Positions 1 to 6,280 of a DNA stretch of 12,345 nt are shown in pieces. The notes beneath the pieces were generated by a model, which saw only the letters and a list, made by a program, of their open reading frames with translations, was not told where the DNA came from and ran no database searches. The stretch covers positions 1 to 12,345 of the forward strand of contig LUYR01000150.1 in the NCBI GenBank assembly GCA_001603335.1, in the 5' to 3' direction. Made by a program: the position numbers and the translations under genes. Numbering within the stretch: the first letter of the stretch is position 1; every line of letters begins with the position of its first letter. The DNA comes from Rhodospirillales bacterium Alpha_05 (lineage in GTDB: Bacteria; Pseudomonadota; Alphaproteobacteria; Rhodospirillales; Rhodospirillaceae).

Positions 1-48
1 TTCTGCACTCACCACGGCATCGTTCCCATCCGTTATAAACACTTACGG

Positions 49-107
49 CTCCGTGTTGCCGCCGGTTGCGCCAAGGGCGGGCCGGCCCCAGCGGACCGGC
101 AGTGGAG
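49..107 (+). promoter_or_regulatory. Structured leader of the small heat-shock gene (possible thermosensor)
   Basis: The untranslated stretch before the Hsp20 gene can fold in two competing ways. GCCGG at 81-85 pairs with CCGGC at 96-100 in a local hairpin. Alternatively GCCGGT at 61-66 pairs with ACCGGC at 95-100, and CTCC at 49-52 then faces the Shine-Dalgarno GGAG at 104-107. The second fold would hide the ribosome site. Small heat-shock genes of Alphaproteobacteria are often controlled by 5'-UTR thermometers of the ROSE type. I do not see the classical ROSE core next to the Shine-Dalgarno, so this is only a candidate. The window starts too close to identify a heat-shock promoter. Confidence 0.22.
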
Positions 108-114
108 AATCGCC

Positions 115-579
115 ATGGCGCGTGTGTCCGGAACCTTCAACAGTCCGCTTCTGCTCGGCTTCGACCACTTCGAGCGCATGCTCGACCGGATCTCGAAAAC
201 CTCCGCCGAGGGCTACCCGCCCTATAACATCGAACAGGTCGCCGCCGACGGACTGCGCATCACCCTCGCGGTCGCAGGCTTCTCCGAAGCCGAACTCTCG
301 GTCACCCTCGAAGCCAACCAGCTCACCGTCGCCGGGCGCATCGCCGCCGACGAAACCGAGCGGATCTTCCTCCATCGCGGCATCGCCGCGCGCCAGTTCC
401 AGCGGAGCTTCGTCCTCGCCGAGGGCATCGAAGTCACCGGCGCGTCCCTCGACCGCGGCCTCCTCCACATCGACCTGAGCCGCCCGCCGCCGGAAACCCA
501 GGTGCGCGAAATCAAGATCGGCAAAGGCGCGCCCAAAGCCCCGGCGCCGATGACCATCGACGCGAAACGGGACGAGTAA
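115..579 (+). CDS. Small heat-shock protein, Hsp20/alpha-crystallin family
   Basis: This is an ATP-independent holdase that binds unfolding proteins in the cytoplasm and passes them to DnaK/ClpB. The 154-residue protein has an alpha-crystallin domain at about residues 36-130. The conserved G-x-L turn lies at 115-117 (RGLLHIDL). A C-terminal I-x-I anchor (I133-K-I135) follows, which in this family docks neighbouring dimers to build oligomers. The N-terminal LLLGFDHFERMLDRI segment is typical of alphaproteobacterial IbpA/HspA-like proteins. The ATG at 115 is preceded by TGGAGA about 7 bases upstream. The gene stands alone and converges on ptsN across a palindromic spacer. It is not the DUF1150-partnered arrangement seen in many relatives. 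Family assignment is firm. Which paralogue it is cannot be decided. Confidence 0.95.
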   Translation: MARVSGTFNSPLLLGFDHFERMLDRISKTSAEGYPPYNIEQVAADGLRITLAVAGFSEAELSVTLEANQLTVAGRIAADETERIFLHRGIAARQFQRSFVLAEGIEVTGASLDRGLLHIDLSRPPPETQVREIKIGKGAPKAPAPMTIDAKRDE

Positions 580-609
580 GGGAAGGCCGGGGCGCCGCCC
601 CGGACCCCG

Positions 610-647
610 CGAGGGGCCTTGGGCCCCTCGGACCCCTTAAGTTTTTT
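610..647 (+). terminator. Candidate terminator of the Hsp20 gene
   Basis: A 9-bp GC stem (610-618 with 622-630, loop TTG) is followed, after about 11 bases, by six T residues at 642-647. The T-run is farther from the stem than in a textbook intrinsic terminator. It may act together with the 587-603 hairpin just upstream. It forms the left half of the composite repeat. Confidence 0.5.
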
Positions 648-658
648 GCGCTACGCGC

Positions 659-699
659 AAAAACAAAAACTTACGGGTACACAGGGCCCAAGGCCCTGT
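659..699 (-). terminator. Candidate terminator of ptsN
   Basis: Read on the minus strand, the 8-bp stem at 699-681 (CAA loop on the plus strand) is followed by two five-base T-runs (669-665 and 663-659). This mirrors the plus-strand terminator in the same element. The spacer therefore looks like a two-way transcription stop at the end of both convergent genes. Confidence 0.5.
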
Positions 700-736
700 G
701 CGGGTGCGGGCAGAGCCCGCGTCCTTCCGCTTGGCG

Positions 737-1201
737 TTACGCCGCGCGGGAGCGTTCGGAATCGAGGAGGAGGGCGTAGAGGGCGTCGGCGTCGGTGGCG
801 CCGCGGAGCTTTTCGCAGGTGCCCTTGTCGCGCAGCAGGCGAGAGACCCGCGCCAGCGCCTTGAGGTGATCCGCGCCCGCGCCTTCGGGGGCGATCAGCA
901 GGCAGATCAGGTCGACCGGGTGGTCGTCGATCGAATCGAAATCGACGGCATGGTCGAGGCGCGCGAAGACGCCGTAGAGGCGGTCGATGCCGGTGAGCTT
1001 GGCATGGGGAATCGCAATGCCGTTCCCGACTCCGGTGGAGCCCAGGCGTTCGCGTTCCAGCAAGCCTTCGAGAATCGTGCCTTCCTTGAGGCCGGTGACG
1101 TCGGCGGCCTTTTGCGCCAGCAACTGCAGCGCCTGCTTCTTGCTATTGGCCTTAAGGGCGGCGATCACCGCGTTAGGTGCGATCAACTCTGCCAGGGTCA
1201 T
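737..1201 (-). CDS. ptsN: PTS IIA-like nitrogen-regulatory protein (EIIA-Ntr)
   Basis: This is the terminal phosphoacceptor of the nitrogen PTS (PtsP-NPr-EIIANtr), a cytoplasmic regulatory relay rather than a sugar transporter. In other Proteobacteria it affects K+ transport, sensor kinases and stringent-response enzymes. The 154-residue protein has the IIA domain throughout. The phosphorylation site His66 lies in the signature GNGIAIPHAKL (residues 59-69). Length matches the family (about 150-163). The ATG at 1201 has GAGGA 5-9 bases upstream. It is the last gene of the rpoN-hpf-ptsN run, a conserved arrangement, and is separated from hpf by 155 bases that hold RNA hairpins. ptsO (NPr) and ptsP are not in the window. 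Confidence 0.96.
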   Translation of the reverse strand: MTLAELIAPNAVIAALKANSKKQALQLLAQKAADVTGLKEGTILEGLLERERLGSTGVGNGIAIPHAKLTGIDRLYGVFARLDHAVDFDSIDDHPVDLICLLIAPEGAGADHLKALARVSRLLRDKGTCEKLRGATDADALYALLLDSERSRAA

Positions 1202-1274
1202 ATTTTCCTCGATCCATCCACGCGATCCGGTTTACCCGGTTTGCGTTCGCCGCGCGCGTTATTTTTTTGACGGA

Positions 1275-1333
1275 GGAGCCACGCTCTACCAGAGCGCGGC
1301 TCCCGTGTCTTCGGGCCGACCTTATGGTCGCCC
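1275..1333 (-). promoter_or_regulatory. Two tandem RNA hairpins in the hpf-ptsN spacer
   Basis: The 155-base gap (1202-1356) contains two stem-loops in the transcript that runs from hpf into ptsN. The first (1333-1313) has CGACC/GGTCG plus three G-C pairs and a single bulge. The second (1303-1275) has two 6-bp blocks, GGAGCC/GGCTCC and CGCTCT/AGAGCG, around a 3-base loop. The one imperfect position in the second stem is an A-C mismatch on the plus strand but a G-U wobble in minus-strand RNA, giving 13 continuous pairs. Seven A residues follow the stem in that RNA, not a U-run, so it is not a standard terminator. A role in processing, stability or partial read-through is inference. Confidence 0.6.
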
Positions 1334-1356
1334 TCGTTTGCGCGACGTGTGGCGGT

Positions 1357-1941
1357 TCAGCCTTTGCCGTTGGTTGCCTCGGGATCTACCCAACCGATGT
1401 TCCCGTCCTGTCGACGGTACACCATGTTCAGACGGCCGTGGGAACTGTTCCGAAACAGAATGGCGTTTGTGTCGGAAAGGTCAAGCCGCATTACCGCACC
1501 CGAGACGGTGCAGTTGGGGACGTCGTGCGCCATCTCGGCGACGATCACCGGGGCGTTTTCCTCGGCGGGAAGTTCGCCGTCCACCGGTTCGGGCTGGATG
1601 ATGAACTGCTGCGCGAGGATCGCGTCCTCGCTCTCGAGCTTGGGCTTGGCGTGGGCAGTGAGGCGACGCTTGTAGCGGCGCAGCTGCTTCGCGATTTTCT
1701 CGGCGGCACCGTCGAGCGCGGCGTAGGGGTCGTTGCCGCTCGCGGCGGACTGGAGGGTCAGGCCGCTGATCGGGTGCACCGAGATGTCGGCTTTCACCAG
1801 GTGGGCGTCTTTCGAGATGATGACGGCGGCGTCGATGGCGCGGTCGAAGTACTTCTCGACCAGCTGCCCGAGGATGGTATCGGCGTGCCCCCGAAATGAA
1901 TCTCCGAGGTCGATCTGTTTGCCTTTGACGGTAATTTCCAT
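1357..1941 (-). CDS. hpf: Ribosome hibernation-promoting factor, long form
   Basis: The protein binds the decoding centre of idle 30S subunits, and its long form pairs 70S ribosomes into inactive 100S dimers. The 194 residues comprise an N-terminal S30AE domain (about 1-100, ending in the basic QLRRYKRRLTAHAK) and a linker of about 105-140. The C-terminal dimerisation domain (about 141-190) has the conserved FRNSSHGRLNMVYRRQDGNIGWVDP-type segment. An ATG at 2004 is also in frame but would add 21 residues unlike the family. The start at 1941 matches the canonical MEITVKGK opening, with TAGGA about 9 bases upstream. It sits downstream of rpoN, as is common in Proteobacteria, and has its own candidate promoter at 2070-2098. 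Confidence 0.95.
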   Translation of the reverse strand: MEITVKGKQIDLGDSFRGHADTILGQLVEKYFDRAIDAAVIISKDAHLVKADISVHPISGLTLQSAASGNDPYAALDGAAEKIAKQLRRYKRRLTAHAKPKLESEDAILAQQFIIQPEPVDGELPAEENAPVIVAEMAHDVPNCTVSGAVMRLDLSDTNAILFRNSSHGRLNMVYRRQDGNIGWVDPEATNGKG

Positions 1942-2069
1942 GGCATGCGTCCTACCTGACTGTGGCGCTCCGTGATCCGTCAATCTGGACGGCGGGGCGC
2001 CCATTGAACGTCGTACATGTGTCTTCCCGGAGAGTGGCGACCCGTGTTCCCCTGTGACGGGGCGGCGGG

Positions 2070-2098
2070 AAGCTAAAGGTCTCTCCGATGTTCGTCAA
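2070..2098 (-). promoter_or_regulatory. Candidate sigma-70-type promoter for hpf(-ptsN)
   Basis: On the minus strand TTGACG (2098-2093) and TAGCTT (2075-2070) are separated by exactly 17 bases. The -35 matches consensus at 5 of 6 positions and the -10 is weaker. It lies in the 262-base rpoN-hpf gap and would give a leader of about 120 nt. A weak hairpin just past the rpoN stop (2190-2167) may lower read-through. A private promoter would let hibernation factor levels rise independently of rpoN. Confidence 0.45.
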
Positions 2099-2203
2099 GA
2101 TGTCCGTCCGGCCTCGTCCGTTGTTGAACCCCTACTTCTGGATATGGGCACGAAGGCCCGGAAAGTCTCGGGATCTTTAAAAATTCCGAGGGTCGAAATC
2201 GGT

Positions 2204-3703
2204 TTACGGAAGCTTCAGGCGTTTTTCGCGTCGGCGTTGCGAGGAGGGGGCGATTTTCATCGCTTCCCGATACTTTGCCACGGTGCGCCGGGCGATGTCG
2301 ATGCCGTCGGCCTGGAGGATTTCGGCGATGCGGTCGTCGGAGAGCACCGCGTCGACCGCCTCGGCGTCGATCAGCGCCTTGATCCGGTGGCGCACCGCTT
2401 CCGCCGAGTGGGCCGCGCCGCCTTCGTTGGAGGCGAGCGCCTGGGTGAAGAAGAACTTGAGCTCGTAGACGCCGCGCGGCGACGACAGGTATTTGTTCGT
2501 GGTGACGCGGCTGACGGTGCTTTCGTGCATTCCGATCGCCTCGGCGATATCGCGCAGGATCAAGGGCTTGAGTGCCGAGACGCCGTGGCTGAAGAAGCCC
2601 GACTGTTGGCGCACGATCTCGGAGGCGACCTTGAGGATGGTGGTGGCGCGCTGGTGCAGCGACTTCACCAGCCAGTTGGCCGACTGGAACTGCTCGTTGA
2701 GGAAGGTCTTGGTCTCGCGGTCGGCCTTGGCGCTGACCTCGGCGTAGTAGCGGTTGGCGACGAGGACGCGCGGCAGGGTATCGGTGTTGAGTTCGATCAC
2801 CCAGCCGCCCGCCGCGTCGGGGCGCATCAGGATGTCGGGCTCGACCAGGTGTTCGCGCACCGGCTCGAAGCTCGCCGCCGGCTTGGGGTCGAGGGCGCGG
2901 ATTTCCATGATCATTTCGGCGAGGTCTTCGTCGTCGACGCCGCAGACCTTCTTCAGCCGCGCGAGGTCGCGCTTGGCGAGGAGTTCGAGGTTGTCGAGCA
3001 ACGCCTGGATCGCCGGGTCGAGGCGGTTGCGGTCGGCGAGCTGGAGCGCGAGGCACTCCTTGAGCGAGCGCGCGAACACGCCCACCGGGTCGAAGCCCTG
3101 CACCAGCTTCAGCATCCGCTCGATTTCGGCGATGTCGCAGCCGAGCGCGGCGGCGGCGGAGCTGAGCGGCTGGGAGATGTAGCCCGCGTCGTCGAGCATG
3201 TCGATGAGGTAGGCGCCGATCATCCGGTCGGCGGGCGTGGCGCAGGAGAGGCCGAGCTGGGTCATCAGGTGCTGGCGCAGGCTGATCGCCTCGCCGACGG
3301 TCTGCTCGAGGACGTTGCCCTCGCCGTCGTAGGAGCCGTTGCCGTAGCTGCCGAGGTTGTCGTTGGGGCCGAAGCTGCCGCCCGCGTCTCCGGCGTCGTC
3401 GCTGCGGTCGCTGTTGGTGAAGGTGTTGTCGACCTCGACGTCGAGCGGGCTTTCGTCGCCGCCGCTCGGGCTGTCGAGCATCGGCGCCTCGGCGGTGGAG
3501 GGAGCCTCCGCCTCGGCGGGCGTGGCGTCGGCGTCGGGGCGGTCTTCCTCGCGCTCGAGCAGCGGATTGCGTTCGAGTTCCTGGTCGACGAAGGTGGCGA
3601 GCTCGATGTTCGACATCTGCAACAGCTTGATCGCCTGTTGCAGCTGGGGGGTCATCACCAGCGACTGGGACTGCCGAAGCTCGAGCCTGGGGGAAATCGC
3701 CAT
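2204..3703 (-). CDS. rpoN: RNA polymerase sigma-54 factor
   Basis: The alternative sigma factor recognises -24/-12 promoters and needs AAA+ enhancer-binding activators. The 499-residue protein shows all regions. Gln-rich region I (about 1-50, LELRQSQSLVMTPQLQQAIKLLQ) contacts activators. An acidic, low-complexity region II (51-130) is rich in Asp, Glu and Ser. A core-binding domain (about 135-330) includes GFDPVGVFARSL. A helix-turn-helix lies at about 384-403 (RDIAEAIGMHESTVSRVT). The RpoN box ARRTVAKYRE at 471-480 reads the -24 element. The ATG at 3703 begins the canonical region I. Its ribosome site is weak (AAGG about 14 bases upstream). It follows lptB by only 17 bases, so translation is probably coupled. 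The lptB-rpoN-hpf-ptsN order is classical. Confidence 0.98.
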   Translation of the reverse strand: MAISPRLELRQSQSLVMTPQLQQAIKLLQMSNIELATFVDQELERNPLLEREEDRPDADATPAEAEAPSTAEAPMLDSPSGGDESPLDVEVDNTFTNSDRSDDAGDAGGSFGPNDNLGSYGNGSYDGEGNVLEQTVGEAISLRQHLMTQLGLSCATPADRMIGAYLIDMLDDAGYISQPLSSAAAALGCDIAEIERMLKLVQGFDPVGVFARSLKECLALQLADRNRLDPAIQALLDNLELLAKRDLARLKKVCGVDDEDLAEMIMEIRALDPKPAASFEPVREHLVEPDILMRPDAAGGWVIELNTDTLPRVLVANRYYAEVSAKADRETKTFLNEQFQSANWLVKSLHQRATTILKVASEIVRQQSGFFSHGVSALKPLILRDIAEAIGMHESTVSRVTTNKYLSSPRGVYELKFFFTQALASNEGGAAHSAEAVRHRIKALIDAEAVDAVLSDDRIAEILQADGIDIARRTVAKYREAMKIAPSSQRRREKRLKLP

Positions 3704-3720
3704 CGCCGGTCAACCAACCT

Positions 3721-4509
3721 TCATAGGGTGAAGCGATCGCCCAGATAGACGCGGCGGACGCCTTCATGGGCGACGATCTCGGAGGGCGCGCCCTCCATCA
3801 TCACCGTGCCGTCGTAAAGAATGTACGCGCGGTCGATGATGTCGAGGGTTTCGCGGACGTTGTGGTCGGTGATCAGCACGCCGATGCCGCGGTCCTTGAG
3901 GTGCGCGACGAGGGTGCGGATTTCCGCCACCGCGATCGGGTCGATGCCCGCCAGCGGCTCGTCGAGGAGGATGAAGCTCGGCCGCGACGCGAGCGCGCGG
4001 GCGATCTCGACGCGGCGGCGCTCGCCGCCCGAAAGCGACATCGCCGAGGCGCGGCGCAGGTGGGTCACCGAGAATTCGGAGAGCAAGGCTTCGAGCTGGG
4101 CCTCGCGCGCGTCGGCCTCGGGCTCGACGATCTCGAGCACCGCGTTGATGTTGTCCTCGACCGACAGGCCACGGAAGATCGACGCTTCCTGCGGCAGGTA
4201 GCCGATGCCGAGGCGGGCGCGGCGATACATCGGCAGCGGCGTGATCGTCATGCCGTCGAGCGCGATCGAGCCGGTATCCGGGGTGATCAGGCCGGTGATG
4301 CAATAGAAGCAGGTGGTCTTGCCCGCGCCGTTGGGGCCGAGCAGGCCGACCGCCTCGCCGCGCTTGACGTTGAGGGAGACGTCGCGCAGAACCGGGCGGC
4401 GCTTGAAGCTTTTGCCGAGGCCTTTGACCGTCAGGCCCGCGAGCGCCCCGGGTTGCGGCGTGGCGTCGGCGACCGAAATCGGCTGCGACTGCGGCGCGAG
4501 GCTGGTCAT
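3721..4509 (-). CDS. lptB: LPS export ABC transporter ATP-binding protein
   Basis: This cytoplasmic ATPase, with LptF and LptG (not in this window), extracts LPS from the inner membrane and pushes it along the LptC-LptA bridge. From the chosen start it is 262 residues. Walker A is GPNGAGKTT (58-66), the Q-loop glutamine is about 107 (YLPQEASIFRGL, typical of LptB), the signature is LSGGE (159-163), Walker B ends in D183-E184 and the switch histidine is at 216. An upstream in-frame ATG at 4533 lacks a ribosome site. The ATG at 4509 has GGAAGGA about 5 bases before it and was preferred. About 20 extra N-terminal residues (QSQPISVADATPQPG) precede the ABC fold. It lies between lptA and rpoN. Confidence 0.97.
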   Translation of the reverse strand: MTSLAPQSQPISVADATPQPGALAGLTVKGLGKSFKRRPVLRDVSLNVKRGEAVGLLGPNGAGKTTCFYCITGLITPDTGSIALDGMTITPLPMYRRARLGIGYLPQEASIFRGLSVEDNINAVLEIVEPEADAREAQLEALLSEFSVTHLRRASAMSLSGGERRRVEIARALASRPSFILLDEPLAGIDPIAVAEIRTLVAHLKDRGIGVLITDHNVRETLDIIDRAYILYDGTVMMEGAPSEIVAHEGVRRVYLGDRFTL

Positions 4510-4587
4510 GTTCGTCCTTCCCGTCAAACGCATAGAACACTGTGCGCGCCCGTTTCCGCATGCGGAGGCTTCGGCGCTTGGCCCTCG

Positions 4588-4615
4588 ATTATCCGGACCC
4601 TTCGGCGGGGCGCAA
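4588..4615 (-). promoter_or_regulatory. Possible internal promoter ahead of lptB-rpoN
   Basis: The lptA-lptB gap of 150 bases is unusually wide for this otherwise tight cluster. On the minus strand it contains TTGCGC (4615-4610), 16 bases, then GATAAT (4593-4588), which is one base from the consensus -10. The -35 is poor. A 10-bp perfect palindrome, CCGCATGCGG (4556-4565), lies just downstream in the would-be leader. This is a weak prediction based on hexamers only. Confidence 0.3.
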
Positions 4616-4659
4616 CGGTTTTCTCGGTTTGGCCGGATTTTTGCTTAGATCGGGAGGGC

Positions 4660-5568
4660 TTAGGGCTTCGCGCCGGGGAGCGGCTCGGCCTTCTTCGGCA
4701 CGAACACGCCGCGCACCTGACCGGGCTTTTCCGTCTTCGCGCCGGGCGCGCGGGCATAGAGCGTGCTCACCCCGGTGTTCATGTCGACCACCGCGTATTG
4801 CCCCTTGAGGCTGTCGGTGCCGCGGGTCAGGGTGACGTTGTCGAGGATCGTGGCGATCCCGGTCTTGAGGTTGTAGCGGCCGCGATCGCCGGTCACCACC
4901 TCGGTTTTCGTGGTGATCACGACATGGCCGAAGGCGTCGACGATTTCGAGGTTGCCGCCCTTGTTGGCGCTGCCCGTCTTGGCGGGCTTGGCGGCGGTCT
5001 TCTTGGTCGCGCCGTCGCCGAAGTAGGCGGTGAGGGTGTCGGCCTGGAGGCGGCGCTGGTCGCGCACCACCACCGCGTCGCCGCGCGCCACCGCCATCCG
5101 CTTGACGTTCCAGTATTCGAGGCTGCTCTTGGCGGTCACCGTGGTGTCGGGGGTGACGAGCTTGACCAGCGGTTTGCCGGTCAGGATCATCACCGACGAA
5201 TCGATGTCGTAGACCGCGTTGTCGCCGGTCGCGGTTTCGGTCGGCGAGGCGATGCGGACGTGACCGTCGGCGTCGAGGCGCCAGAGTTCGCTCTTGCTGC
5301 CGGTGGTCTCGCGGTAGTGGGCGGTGAGGGTGTCGGCGTAGACGGTGGTGTCGCCGCGCGTCGCCGAGGCGTTGCCGCGCGCGACGAAACGCTTGCCGTC
5401 GCGCATCCATTCGATGCCGTTGTCCGCCAGGACTTCCACCGGGGTCTGGTCGCCGGGCTCGCCGAGGCCGAGGGACTGCGCCCGCACCGGCGCGGAGGGC
5501 GTCAGCGTCACCGCCGCGAGGACGACGGCGCACAGCCCCCAGGAGCGGAGACTATTTGCTTGGGGCAT
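4660..5568 (-). CDS. lptA: Periplasmic LPS-bridge protein LptA/OstA family, duplicated core
   Basis: LptA forms the periplasmic bridge that carries LPS from LptC to LptD at the outer membrane. The 302-residue product has a signal peptide (about 1-30, hydrophobic 11-24, likely cut after VRA). It then has two OstA-like units. ADTLTAHY (78-85) recurs as ADTLTAYF (176-183), and the GHVRI...TGDNAVYDIDSSVMILTG stretch (102-131) recurs as GHVVI...TGDRGRYNLKTGIATILDN (214-244). A Lys/Ala-rich linker (about 185-205) lies in the second unit. The E. coli protein (185 residues) has one such core, so this one is about double. The ATG at 5568 overlaps the end of lptC by 17 bases, and GGGAG lies upstream. 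The gene symbol rests on context as well as domain. Confidence 0.88.
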   Translation of the reverse strand: MPQANSLRSWGLCAVVLAAVTLTPSAPVRAQSLGLGEPGDQTPVEVLADNGIEWMRDGKRFVARGNASATRGDTTVYADTLTAHYRETTGSKSELWRLDADGHVRIASPTETATGDNAVYDIDSSVMILTGKPLVKLVTPDTTVTAKSSLEYWNVKRMAVARGDAVVVRDQRRLQADTLTAYFGDGATKKTAAKPAKTGSANKGGNLEIVDAFGHVVITTKTEVVTGDRGRYNLKTGIATILDNVTLTRGTDSLKGQYAVVDMNTGVSTLYARAPGAKTEKPGQVRGVFVPKKAEPLPGAKP

Positions 5569-6280
5569 TGGAATTCACTCCCGGGCGAAGTATGAGGCGG
5601 GACTTTCCCTTGAACAGAATCCGGCGGCCCTTGTCGATCAGCAGGAAGCCGTCGGCGCTCTTGATCTCGCCCGCGGGGCCGTGGCCTTCGGCGGGGTCGT
5701 CGCCCTCGGCGCGGCCGTCCTTGAGCCAGAGGCGCGCCGTCGGCGACGAGAATTCGTAACCGTCGTCATGGAACACCGAGACGCCGCCCTTGAGCAACAG
5801 GGTTTCGCTGTCGCGGTCGAACACCCCTTCCGGCGCGCGCGCCAGAACCCACGCGCCGCTCGACAGCGCGAGGTCGGCGGAGGGCGAGTCGAGTGCGACC
5901 TTGCGGCCCCCGGCATCGGCCTCGAAGGCGGATTCGGCGGTGACGGTGTAGGGTTGGTTCTGCTTGTCGGTGCCGCGGAAGCGCGCGTTCAGCACCCGCA
6001 GGCGGTCGGGGTTGCGCGGGTCGAGGCCGGAGAGGCCGACCTGGAAGCGGTTGCGCTCCGCCTGGAGCTGCGGCCAGAGCAGGATCGCGCCGAGCAGCAA
6101 CGCGGCGGCAGCGGGAAGCACCAGCTTCATCGCGCGGACGAAGCGGCTGTAGAACGAGCCCTGGCGGCTGCTGGCATCGCGCGCCGCGCCGATCGACAGG
6201 AAGTCGAGGTCCGGAGGAGACCCGTCGCGCTTAAGCAGGGGCGCGGCGACGGGCTTCAGGAAGGCCCGCCATTTTTTCAT
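5552..6280 (-). CDS. lptC: LPS export inner-membrane protein LptC
   Basis: LptC is a bitopic inner-membrane protein that receives LPS from the LptBFG pump and hands it to LptA. The 242-residue sequence has a cytoplasmic lead (1-50). One membrane helix follows at about 52-70 (KLVLPAAAALLLGAILLW), preceded by YSRFVRAM, a motif common in alphaproteobacterial LptC. A periplasmic OstA/LptC beta-jellyroll occupies about 75-235. It is longer than E. coli LptC (191), mainly through the N-terminal lead. The start codon overlaps the kdsD stop in a TCATGA arrangement (4-base overlap), which favours coupled translation. A start at Met51 (6130) is possible but would remove the conserved cytoplasmic motif. 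Identity is strong from helix, fold and neighbours. Confidence 0.93.
   Translation of the reverse strand: MKKWRAFLKPVAAPLLKRDGSPPDLDFLSIGAARDASSRQGSFYSRFVRAMKLVLPAAAALLLGAILLWPQLQAERNRFQVGLSGLDPRNPDRLRVLNARFRGTDKQNQPYTVTAESAFEADAGGRKVALDSPSADLALSSGAWVLARAPEGVFDRDSETLLLKGGVSVFHDDGYEFSSPTARLWLKDGRAEGDDPAEGHGPAGEIKSADGFLLIDKGRRILFKGKSRLILRPGVNSNAPSK

Larger units (their letters stand above)
587..723. repeat. Composite palindromic repeat, copy 1, between convergent genes
   Basis: Nearly the whole spacer is stem-loops: 587-603 (7-bp stem), 610-630 (9-bp stem, TTG loop), 643-663 (9-bp stem, TAC loop), 681-699 (8-bp stem, CAA loop) and 706-720 (6-bp stem, AGA loop). The left half and the reverse complement of the right half are alike in order and sequence: GC hairpin, ACCC(C)GC, a hairpin with CCTTGGG at its tip, ACCC, TAAGTTTTT, then GCGC. 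The unit is therefore a large imperfect inverted repeat about a central hairpin. Positions 701-723 recur exactly, in reverse orientation, at 9377-9399 in the other convergent spacer. No coding sequence is visible. Confidence 0.8.

Noticed and set aside
643..663. Central hairpin TTTTTGCGC-TAC-GCGCAAAAA as a classical bidirectional terminator
   Set aside because: The T-run is at the 5' side and the A-run at the 3' side on both strands, the reverse of a normal two-way terminator. Its T tracts serve the flanking hairpins instead.
2167..2190. Stem CTCGGGA/TTCCGAG after rpoN as a terminator
   Set aside because: It has only seven pairs including one wobble, a 10-base AT-rich loop and no T-run after it on the minus strand. 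At most it is a weak pause.
2054..3748. 564-codon open frame on the plus strand across rpoN (and a second minus frame of the same size)
   Set aside because: It is a GC-driven shadow. The overlapping minus frame 2204-3703 encodes complete RpoN with its RpoN box. The shadow is low in complexity (Arg/Gly/Val/Ala-rich) and resembles no family.
3766..5595. 609-codon plus-strand frame across lptB and lptA
   Set aside because: It is antisense to two well-supported genes, has a composition typical of shadow frames, and has no domain or ribosome site that stands out.
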